Shown here in pieces: positions 19,319 through 28,906 of a stretch of DNA of 64,000 bases. The position numbers and the translations under genes were made by a program. The number at the start of each line of letters is the position of its first letter. The first letter of the stretch is position 1. The stretch is from Hyaloraphidium curvatum (taxonomy: Eukaryota > Monoblepharomycota > Hyaloraphidiomycetes > Hyaloraphidiales > Hyaloraphidiaceae), in contig JAIVFI010000046.1 in assembly GCA_025558095.1 (NCBI GenBank), positions 62,001-126,000 of the forward strand, read 5' to 3'. Under the pieces are notes generated by a model. It saw nothing but the letters and a program-made list of their open reading frames with translations, was not told where the DNA came from and searched no databases.

Positions 19319-22300
19319 TCACGCGAGCCTGTACGAGGCGTCCAGGAGCGGGTTCCGTCCTCCAAGGGTCGCGCGGAGCTCGTCGGCGTCGTTGTGCCAG
19401 ACGCGGTGCAGCTCCAGGCGGATATCCCATGGCAGATCCCAAAAGCCGCCGAGCAGACCGATCTTGTCCATGTAAGGCCGGTCCGGGTGGGCGTTGGTGT
19501 TGCACTGCCGGTACTTCATGTCCTTGCCGTAGGCGACATGGCGACACAGCGCGTCGCGGCAAAGATACCGCACGAGGATGTCGTTGTCTCCAATAACCTT
19601 GGCGATGGTACGGATAGCCTGGTCCGCGCGCAGCTGGGTGTTTCTGGTCGGGGGCTGGAGGCGCATGGTCAGGCGCCGCGGAGGGCAAAGAATGACGGCC
19701 GGCTCCCACCTCCTCGTCATCATAGGTCGCCAGGCGCTCCGCACCACCCGAACGGCCGTCTCCGAAGCGCGTCGAAGGCCTGCCAGGCTCTCGGAAGCGA
19801 TGCACGACGTAATCCCGGGCGGCGTCCCTGCGGTACTTGTCCACCTCGCGGCGCTCCTCGACCGCCGTCCCGGGAGGCATCGAGGGCACAAGCAGCTTAC
19901 GATCCGCGAGAAGACGGAGCAGCACGGCGATCTCGGGGTCCTCGGCCGCGAGCTGCTGCTCGCTGGCGTACACCTCACCGATCGTGACGAAGGCGAGCTC
20001 CCTGACGGTGGAAGTGTCCAGCTCCAGGTACCCGGGGACGTCGTGGCCGAAGAAGCAGTGGTGGAAGTCCGGCTCGACTTCAGCTCCCCCAGCGGCGTTG
20101 CACAGGTGTCCGTAGAAGGCCTGGTTGTTGCTCAACCACGTCTTCGAACAGCGCGTGCAGTGGCAGTATCGAAAGTCAATATCGTCGGGCTTCACGACCT
20201 TGTAGGCACCAGGCTTGATGACGGCCTTCAGCTTGCGGATCGCCCAGCGCGCGACCTCCGACGGAGCGCCCTGGATCGCGGTCTCGCCGAGTGCCTTCCG
20301 CTTGCCCAGCGTCTCCTCGTAGCTCGGAGCTGAAATCCGCGCGAGGCCGTTGGCCACTCGGCGGTACTCGGACCCTTCCCGCGCCTCTGCGACGAACTTG
20401 TTGAATGCAGGTCCGAGGACGTCCACGTGGCGGCCCTCCGCGTCCCTCGGCGCCGGGAACCACGCAGGGTGTTGATCGTGCCCACCCTGCTCGCGGAAGT
20501 GCTGTCCCGTGGCGACGAAAATGGAACGCAGCGTGTCCACATCGAGCTGCCTCGTTGCAGTCGGCCCGGCCTCAACGGGCATGATGAGCGCGCGGGAGGT
20601 GTCCACGCCCGGCAGCACCACATGTTGCGAGGCGTACACGGTGGGATCAAACACATCCGAGACGTTGGCATGGAAGGGCACGTTGTTCTGAGGCGGCGGA
20701 GGGGGAGCCGGCGTGGGCGGGCGGTTGGTAATGCGGCCGATGAGGAGCTGGACGTCGGGCCAGCGGCGCTTCGTGAAGGGCAGAGCGGCAGCTTCTTGAG
20801 CGCAGAGACGCCTTGCCGAAAGAACGGCCGCATAGCGGCGCTGGATCATGTCCTTGATGACGTCGATGGCCATCAGCAGGTCCGCGTTGCCCGGGTTCGC
20901 GAGAAAGCGATCTCGGCACCAGAGGAGACACTTGTAGACGTCATCTCCGTCCGCACTGTTGAGTAGCTCGCGGACCTGGCCCTAGCGAATAGGGCACCAA
21001 TGAGATTGCCAACCAAGAAGTCGGCAAGACGTCGACGACCCACCTCCGGAAGAGCGAGCTCCTGCGCCATGAAGCGCTCGAAGGCCTTGAACAGCGCGAC
21101 GCAGAGGACGAAGAAGGTGACGACGAGCCGGGCGAAGATGGGGTCGTGCTGGGGTAGGCCAGGGTGCTGTGCGCCGACGTGAGCCGTCCAAGCCGTCGGC
21201 AAGACACCATTCTTGCAGATTGTGAGCTTGCCCGCGGCGTCGATCGTACTGAGCTGCGCCATGAACCGATGAACGCTTCTGCGATCCGTGATGCGCTCTT
21301 CCAAGAGCAGATCGAGATTCTCGCCGAGCACCCCGTTCACGTGGGTCCCAACCGGAAGATGACCCATCGAAAAAGTGGTCACCGCGCGCATGGCGGCCCG
21401 CAAGCGCTGGAAGAAGACGATCACTATGATGATCAAAACCCACTGTCCGTCGATGCAGATCAGAATGAGGATAATGTCGACGAAGGGCTTCAGCTTCCTC
21501 TTGAGAGCTGTCCAGCGCTCCCGACCAGTCCCGACTTCGATCCTGTCCTCGCCGACGAAGCTCCTCCGAGCCAGCCGCGGACCGGGTCCTTCAAACGTAG
21601 CGAAGAAGGGCCACGAGTGCGCCAAGGCCCGAGCAGTCACGTCCTTGCCGTCAATCTCCGACAGAACGCGGCCTCCGACGACGTTGATGTGCTCCGTCAG
21701 CTGGAGGCGATACGAGTCGACCGTCTCGACCGGAACGCCGCGCGCGAGCTCTTTAAAGTGCCCATAGAAGCCCTTGCCGTTCGGGCCAAAGACCGCGTTG
21801 ATCTTGTCGATGGTCTCGCTTTCACGCGTTGATCCTCGGCCGTGGGCTCGTACGGCGGCAGATCGGGCTCCGCGAACCGCCGAAAAAGCTCGTGTGCATC
21901 GGGCAGGGGACGCTACGGGTTCAAAAAGCCGCCCAACGCCGAGTTGTGCGAGTCGAAGCGCTGCAGCGAGATGAGGTTCCGCTCGAGAAAGCCGTAGAAA
22001 GGGTGGCGGAGGAAGAACGCGGGGTCCGTCGCAGCCTCGGGCGGGAGCTCGAGCACAATCAAGGGCCTTGCTCTCCAGCCGTGGTTCTGCGCGTAGCTGT
22101 CGACAGCATCCCAGGACTGGAGGAGCGCCTCCTCTGTTGTCTGCTCGTCGTCGCTGACGCCGTCTTCCTCATCCCCAAAAGCATCCATCTCCATCTGAGC
22201 GGCTCGCTCCGCAGCTGCACGCGTCTCGTTGACGAAGCGGACGGCAACGTTGCCGTCAATGTCTTTCGTGTACCGGTCCACGGGGGTCACGGCATTCTGG

Positions 22301-23415
22301 ATGACCACGCCCGCGTAGCGCCGACTGTAGGTCTTCGCCCCCAGCGCGCCGGCCTCTGCGATGGACGCAAGGCTGGAGACACCGAAGCCCGCGTCGCCGA
22401 GGAACCTCGACGCGTAGAACTTGTAATCCAGCTCCGCCTCGCCGATGTCCTGGTCCTTGGCCCGCACGTAGAGCATGATCCTCGGCTTGCCCTGGTCGAG
22501 CCTGGGGAAGGGGCGTGGATCCGATCAGCCGGGCAGCCAGCAAGGCCAGAGGGAGGTGGCTCACTGGACGGAATCGGTATCGTCGGTGAACGAGAAGCTC
22601 CAGATCGCGTTCACGTCCTCGATGTCGGGGGTCTGTTCCGTGAGCGCAACGGGCAACGAAAAGCTAGATCCAGACCACGTCCCGCCGGCAGGAGCTTCGA
22701 ATTCGGCGGGCGAAGCGCGCGACAGAAACGGGTGCGCGTGATCCTCGCGCAACCTTCCCACGAGCACGGGCAGCTTGTCGAACCAATCGGCGGCGTGCAC
22801 AGGGTCGATGAGCTGACGAATAAGAGGGTAGAGCATGGCGGGCTGGCAGAACGGGTCGAGCGAAGCGTCCGAGACGGGGATGAGCCCGCGGTGCTCGTCC
22901 CACGCCGCGATGAAGGATCGCAGGGCGTCCGCTCGTTCGCCGTGAGTCGTGGAGCTCCTCAGCCTCTCCCGCAGCTCATGGAGCAGCTCCTTGTGCTTCT
23001 CGCGCTGCTCCAATCTCTCGTCCACCAGCGGCACCATGGCCTCGACCGCCACCGCGAGCTTCGCGGGACGCTCGTCCACGGTCCGTTGCCGCTTGGCCTC
23101 GTTGGCCCGCTCCCTGCACTCCTCCTTCCTCTTCTTCTGCTGATCCACGCCCTCGTTGAAGACGTCCGCCACGGCCATGGTGGGCAAGGCGCAGCGGGAA
23201 AAGCCGGGCGTCCGACGGGGGCGCCGCAAAAGGGGGTGGATTTCGGCCAGGGACGCGTGCGAGAACGCGTCGTCCGGGGCAAAAGGGGGCAAGGAGAATA
23301 CGGCGCGCCGCGCGGCGTCGATGACGCCGGCGGGTCCCGCGCTGGCTGCGGGATCGGGGTTAGGATAAGGAGGGGAGGAAACGCGCCCGTTTGGGCTCCC
23401 CGGGTGACCTTCCAT
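19319..23415 (-). CDS. Large orphan membrane protein (1270 aa)
   Basis: Five exons (23415-22565, 22501-21917, 21818-21044, 20975-19710, 19654-19319); all four joins keep phase, with introns of 63, 98, 68 and 55 nt. Residues about 1-90 are Pro-rich. Residues about 90-160 are charged and probably coiled coil (KKRKEECRERANEAKRQRT). Two hydrophobic segments lie near residues 589-614 (FVDIILILICIDGQWVLIII) and 707-730 (FARLVVTFFVLCVALFKAF). The C-terminal half is soluble-looking and contains a possible metal site, YCHCTRCSKTW...YGHLC, near residue 1008, plus a second Cys/His cluster DFHHCFFGHD. The 98-nt intron ends in AAAG and contains coding-like sequence, so that junction is the weakest. I recognise no family and assign no function. 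Confidence 0.72.
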
Positions 23416-24540
23416 AAACGCACGCCGAATCCGTGGAAGCCGGGAAGGATACAGCCCTTAACGGCCTGCAAACCGAGCAAGGCACCTGGCTCGAAGGAGA
23501 GAGCTAGAATAGGGTTGATGTAGGCGAAATCGGCCGGGGAAAAGCTCGAATCTAGTGAATCGTGCTTTGGTACAGACCGCCTGACGCGTGGTAGACTTTC
23601 CGTGAGATTCATCGATGCCGTCGACGGGTGCGGAGCGCTTACTCTGCTAGTGCCGGAGAACGTCCTTGGACGGGAGAGTGTGAATGGGACCCTCTGTGGT
23701 CGGAATCCTGCGTGCGCCCTTCGTCGTCGCATCTCTGCACAACATCAAGGCGCGCGGGTGCTCCGAAAGCGCTGCATCATCGCGCCGGGGCAAGCCGACG
23801 ACGACGGTGCGCCGCGGGCCACACAAATGGGGAGAGCGCCCGCGGCCGCGGCCGGGCGTCTCCGCGGAGTGCAAGAGCGGTGCGGCCACGATGCTCACCA
23901 CTAGAAAGTCTCCGTCACCGGCCAAACTGGGTTCTCCACTTCTGTGGAAAAGGGCCACGGTCTTGCGCTGCGCCGCGGAAACGGGGGATCCCCCGGCCCG
24001 CAGCCCCCGCGCCGCACGTCCATCGCCGGGCGCGCAGGCCATGGATCCGCCCCGTTCGACGTCTCGGACAGCGTCCGAAAAGTCGGCGTCGTCACATCGC
24101 CGAAGTGTTCGCAACTTCGTGCGGCAGGCTGCACTCATGTTCGAGCCGCTGTCTCGATGTACTACAGCAGATTGCGATAGCATCCGATTGCGATAGCATC
24201 CGAGCTTTCAATCTGCCATCCGGCTTCCAAACTACGTCACGTTGGCCGGAAACGTTTCCTGTTGGGCGCTTTTGTTGCTGTCGTCTCCGGCTGTGGGGCT
24301 GACCAGGATTGGCCCCGGGCGGACACAGAGTCATGCCCCAGCGAGACCAGCTGGGACCCCGAGGAATCCATCAAAGATACGGGCAGATTATAACAGCTGT
24401 GTAGCTTGGAAGCTGAGTAGGGACGCACCGAGGCATCGATTTCGAACTGCAATGGCCCAGGACCTCCCGCGTCCGGGCAACCCGGCAACATTAAGCAGAC
24501 ACCCCATAGACGACTCTTCCTCGTTCAAACGGCGTTTGGA
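23416..24540. other. Intergenic with 16-bp tandem duplication
   Basis: No gene was supported. ATTGCGATAGCATCCG occurs twice in tandem at 24171-24202. Confidence 0.5.
24171..24202 (+). repeat. 16-bp unit in tandem, two copies
   Basis: ATTGCGATAGCATCCG is directly repeated without mismatch. Confidence 0.9.
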
Positions 24541-24641
24541 CCCTTGTAGCTCAACTGGTTAGAGCACGGTGCTTATAGTTTGCTGCGAAACTATGATCTG
24601 AGCAACGCCGTGGTTCGCGGTTCGATCCCGCTGGGTAAGGG
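24541..24641 (+). tRNA. tRNA-Ile(UAU), intron-containing, degenerate T-arm/acceptor
   Basis: The D-arm TAGCTCAACTGGTTAGAGCA is canonical. The anticodon stem CGGTG pairs with CGCCG around loop CTTATAA once a 27-nt intron (24578-24604) is removed. Intron bases pair with the anticodon (ATAGTTT...AAACTAT), as in other tRNA-Ile(UAU) introns. The T-loop TTCGATC is present, but about 3 extra bases separate it from the AAGGG that pairs with the 5' CCCTT, and the outer T-stem pair is mismatched. It may therefore be a pseudogene of the neighbouring copy. Confidence 0.6.
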
Positions 24642-24784
24642 ATTTGGGGCCATCGCATCTTCCCCTGTCCTCGCATTGACAGGGCGCGGATCCACTCGGA
24701 ATGTCACCGGAGCGAGGAAGGGCGGCTTGGAGTGGAGCACCCGCCTGAAAGCGGGCTAGGTCTCCCACCTAGTGCACGTTTTCC

Positions 24785-24800
24785 TATTTAAACGATGTTT
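24785..24800 (+). promoter_or_regulatory. Putative upstream tRNA element
   Basis: ATTTAAACGATGTTTG precedes the second tRNA. TTCAAACGGCGTTTGG precedes the first (24524-24539) and CTTTAAACAGTTGG precedes the tRNA relic at 35225 on the minus strand. The shared TTYAAAC pattern may be a TATA-like Pol III upstream element; this is inferred from three instances only. Confidence 0.4.
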
Positions 24801-24802
24801 GT

Positions 24803-24904
24803 TCCCCAGTAGCATAGTTGGCCAATGCACAGTGCTTATAGTTTGATGCGAAACTATACTTCCGAGCCACGCTGCAGACGCGAGTTCGAGTCTCGCCTGG
24901 GGTA
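24803..24904 (+). tRNA. tRNA-Ile(UAU) with 28-nt intron
   Basis: Acceptor CCCCAG pairs with CTGGGG (only the outermost pair is a U-U mismatch). The D-arm stem is GCAT/ATGC. Anticodon stem CAGTG/CGCTG frames the anticodon TAT at 24837-24839, and the T-arm GCGAG-TTCGAGT-CTCGC is perfect. The intron (24841-24868) sits one base after the anticodon and pairs with it (ATAGTTT/AAACTAT). The upstream TTTAAACGATGTTTG resembles the sequence before the other tRNA-like loci in this window. UAU-Ile decodes AUA, a rare codon in such a GC-rich genome. Confidence 0.88.
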
Positions 24905-25595
24905 CTGATCGGGCTTTAATCATTTTGATACATGCCCGGTGGGTTCCCCCATGGCTGCCTGGACTCCGGTCTCCCTTTCTGGGACGGTTCGGCAACGCTT
25001 TGCCCGGACAATGGTAATCATTTTCGCACCCGAAACGGCTCGGATCGCCCGCACCTGTGCAGCGGCCACTGGAGCGGGACGTGGCGCACGGAGAGCCACA
25101 GACAGGTCTGAAAATTTGCATCACGGTAGCAATCCATGCACCAATAGGAGCTACATGGTCAACCACATTATATTTTCCCGTTCCGATGCTGATCCGGGGA
25201 TGCAAAAGCGGGAATGGGATGGCGTTCGCGAGCAACTGGTGCGAACGCAGACCGGGGTCCAGACTGGCCATCCCCCCCCGCGCGCCCACCACCTAGTGGC
25301 CGTGCGTGCACCGAGGATTTGCGCACGTCGCCCATGCTGGGAGGGCGCCGGCGCCCGCGCTTCTCCGCGATCCTCGGCCCGCGCAGGACCCGGCCGCAGC
25401 GCGGAATCGGCCTCATGCGTGTCCGGCCATCGCGGCTCCGTGCGGGCTCCCAACCGGGTGCGCACGACGTGCCATCAGCAGTGACGGTAACTGCGTGGCT
25501 TGGGCCGACCGTGGTGCCCCCAACGCCGATGTGGCGCGCGCCTCGGCCGCTCCGCTGAGGCGGCAGACCGGTACGCCGGCGGCCGCCGGCACCAC
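24905..25595. other. Region upstream of the lectin gene; no supported gene
   Basis: The frame at 25306-25595 (GNCVAWADRGAPNADVARAS) could be the N-terminal extension of the lectin gene before a 20-bp duplication, but no ATG or signal peptide could be tied to it. Confidence 0.35.
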
Positions 25596-25635
25596 CGGGC
25601 TGCGTGCCACGGCGTCGGGCTGCGTGCCACGGCGT
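25596..25635 (+). repeat. Perfect 20-bp tandem duplication
   Basis: CGGGCTGCGTGCCACGGCGT occurs twice back to back. Because 20 is not a multiple of three, it shifts the frame just before the lectin domain. Confidence 0.95.
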
Positions 25636-28393
25636 GCGGCGGCACCTCGCTGCAGCTCTCCTGCAACGGAGGCGTCGTCGTGATCGCCGACGCGTTCTAC
25701 GGCCGCGTCATTCCCGGCGAGGCGGCGCTGGATTTCTCGTGCCAGACGCCGGCCAACAACACGCAAGTCGACGACTGCAGCCTGTCTCCGGCGCTGTCAG
25801 CCGCCCTCGCCGTCGACGTCGCCCGCGCCTGCGATGGGAAAGAAAGCTGCAGCTACCTTCTGGACGCCAACTTCGAGGCGATGCGGGGCGACCCGCGCCC
25901 CGGCGTGCACAAGTTCCTGCGCGTGTCGTACGACTGCATGGCGCCCGCGCTGTTCGCGCACGTGCCGCCCGCGCCCGAGCCGGCACAGTACCCGACGCTG
26001 GGGACGCGCAGGCCATCGACGTTCGCCGCGGCAAAGTGCCCGCTGGTCGCCGCCGCCGCGGCAAACGTGTCGGCGTCGGCCGCGAACTGGGCGCTGCGCG
26101 TCGAGCCCAACCCGGGCCCGTTCGGCGCCTACACCGTCGACGCAGTCGATCTGGACATGTCGGAGCTGGACGCGCTGCTGTCGGCCTGGACCAGCGGCCG
26201 GGCGTCGATCCACACGGCATACAGCCTCAAGGTCCGCGCGGTCAACGTGATTTTCCCCGGCAACACCGTGTCGGTCGGCCTCGGAAACACAGCCAACATG
26301 ACCCGCGTGGTCATCGAGGCAGCCAACGTCGTCGCCCTGCCCGGCAGCGCGCTCGCGGTCTACTCGACGGCGCCGGACCCCGCCACGGGCGAGCGGGGGC
26401 CCGACGTCAAGATCAGGGCGGGCAGGGTGTTTGGCCGGCTGGACGTGTTGTTCAACGGGATGAAGGCGGGGAACCCGCTGGTGCAGAGCGTGTCGGGGAC
26501 CTACAACCGTGGGTGCCTCCTCTTGCGAGCCTGAACTCGGCCTGACCCTACTCCACCCACGACCAGTCGGCCTCTCGGCCTCTACCATCCCCCCCTCCGG
26601 CATCCAGTGCACGACGTGGGCGATCCAAGGCAGCGACGTCGCCTTCCCCTACGCCGCGATCCCCACCTGCGCGCCCCTCCCCCTCTCGCAGTCCTTTGCC
26701 CCCATCTGCGTCAGCCAGATGGACACCTCCAACCCCGGCAGCCCAGTCGGCCTCAACCTGAACCCCTACTACGGCGCCAGCTGGGCGACCGCCCCGGGCC
26801 AGGATGGGCTGCCCTTCAACACGGACCGGTTCACGTGGGACAGCAAAGACAACCCGAACGGCGCCTTTGACCTGGACGCCCGCGTGTTCTACGACGCCGA
26901 GGGCACCCCCGGCAACACATCCACCTCGACCACCGCCTACGCCGGCATCGCCTCGACCGCAGACTACTCGATCTCGCTGTACAACAACCTGCGCGCCGAC
27001 GGCAGCCTGGCCCTCATCAGCCAGTGGAGCGCCGCCTTCGACCCCAGCAACCCCCTGCCCAACATGCAGCAGCTGCAGAACGCGACATGCGGCGGCGGAT
27101 GGCAGGTCGGCTGGAAAGCCGCGGCGTTCGGACAGCTCGCGCAGACCCCAGGCGCCAGCACGGCCGACCCATCCTCGTTCCCCGCGCTCCCCTCGCAGAT
27201 TGCCTCCCTGGCCTCGGCCTGCGCCGACGAGATGGTCGGCTCCGGCCGGTACGCCGAGGCTTTTGCCTTTGCCCTTGACCTCGGCGAGCTGCTCTCGCTC
27301 GGGGCAGCGCAGGGGGACTACGCCGCCTCGGCCAGCCTGGGCGGCATGTACGCATCGCAGTCGTCCCTGCGCGCCGACAGGCGCGACCTGGCCATCCAAC
27401 CCGTGCCCTTCCTCTCGCAGTCGAGCACCAACCAGCTCGCCGCCCTGGAGGTGCAGAACCTTGAGGCGCTGGCGGCGCAGGTGGATGCCGTGCGGGACTC
27501 GACGCAGCGAATCTCCAGCGCGCTGCAGGCAGCCAGATGCGCTGCGGCCGCCGCACAGGCTCAGGTGTACCGGGACTCGCTTGGACTGGACAAGTCCTAC
27601 GTTCAGTCGCTCGGCCTGGCGGTGCAGCAGCTCAACGCCTCGTTCGCCGAGGCGCACGCCAACCTCAACGCCACGGGCAAGGCCTTCATGGATGCCGTGG
27701 AGAAGAAGGTGGAGGAGAACGTGTTCGAGGCCGCGTTCGAGCTCGTCTTTGCCATCCTGTCGGCGCTCGTGGGCGGCATCGGCGAGGGGGCCGCGATCGC
27801 CAAGATCGGCAAGGACGCGGGGTCGCTGGGGAAGCTGTTCCAGGACCTGGAAAAGGTGGCCAATATGCTGAAGGAGATCGGCACGCTGCTGGCGGGGATC
27901 AACTCCATCATTGCGGTGAGCTTTGCGTGCAGCAGCTCGTCCGGCACGGCCCGATCTCACCTCTTCCCCATGCCAGGCCTCGGTGACGCTCAACAACGCC
28001 ATCATCAGCAACCCGGTCGGCAACACGGACCTCAGCGGGGCCATTGCCTCGGCGCTGGCGGGCAACCTGAGCACCGGCAACCTCGCCTCGCTCGCTTCCT
28101 CGGCCCTTGCGTTCCAGAACCTCCACGACGAAGCCTACATCACCGTCGGCCCCGCCATCAATCAGGGCATCACGGGCGCGTCCGAGTACGCCGAGGCCCT
28201 GGCCAAGACCGCCAACGCGGGCGGCGACCTCGTCAAGGCGCAGATCAACTACCTCGCCGCGCAGAACAAGGAGCTCGTGGCGGCTGCGCACGGCGCTCAA
28301 ATACCAGGCCGCGCAGGCCCAAGCCGATGCGCTGCAGGCGCGGGCGAACCAGCTGGCCAACGACGAGACGGCGGTGGTGGAGGCTGGCGATGA
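25632..28393 (+). CDS. SUEL-type lectin domain plus long helical region, 5' and 3' ends unresolved
   Basis: Exons 25632-26508, 26567-27915 and 27977-28393 join in phase (introns 58 and 61 nt). The first segment is a galactose/rhamnose-binding SUEL lectin domain: ACGGTSLQLSCNGG, DAFYGRV, ARACDGKESCSY, then HKFLRVSYDC. A second folded region follows (SGIQCTTWAIQGSD, PYYGASWATAPGQDG). Roughly the last 350 residues are Ala-rich and helical, with a hydrophobic Gly/Ala hairpin (FAILSALVGGIGEGAAIA) at about 27745-27800 and coiled-coil-like flanks. No start codon was found: a 20-bp duplication breaks the frame immediately upstream. At 28283-28300 the frame jumps by one base (helical sequence continues as ALKYQAAQAQADALQARANQ) and again near 28385. 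It may be a decayed gene or contain assembly errors. Secretion is likely but unseen. Confidence 0.62.
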
Positions 28394-28906
28394 TCGAGAT
28401 GGAGTTTTCGCTCATGAAGCAGAAGCGGAGGGGGCGGGGGGAAGCGTGCGTGCGGCCGCTCGGTGCCGGCTCGCGACGATGCTGACCTTTGGCATTCGTT
28501 CAGCCTGCTGCCCGCCCTTCCCAACCTTCAACCTTACCCTACCCGAAACCCGGCAAGCCCGACGAAGCGCGTTACCTGACTGGAGGCATCGTCGCCGTCG
28601 GGTGGTTAAGCTCAGATGCGCGACAGCCTTGCGTTCGGCCGGGCCTGGAGCTGTTGTGGCGGATCGACAACGATTTCGGCATCATCGCGAACGGTTTTTT
28701 CAGGTAGCCGTAAACATGAATCATCTAGGGTATCGATCACATCCTCCCGCGGGTCGAAGTCCATTACTGAGCATAGCTAGTGAGCATACCAATGGGGCAA
28801 TACAAATGTCACAATCAGAACACCGTGCGGGAGTCCACTCTAAGTTTCTGTAGGAACATCGGATTAGCAAGGAGGATGGACTCCCACGCAGGACGGGCTC
28901 ACCCCT
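28394..28906. other. Gene tail and intergenic
   Basis: The first about 90 bases hold a third-frame continuation of the helical protein (MIEMEFSLMKQKRRG). The rest is AT-richer and featureless. Confidence 0.4.

Noticed and set aside
23628..24302. 224-codon plus-strand frame upstream of the tRNAs
   Set aside because: Arg/Ser/Pro-rich random-looking composition, no start context, no splice logic and no domain.
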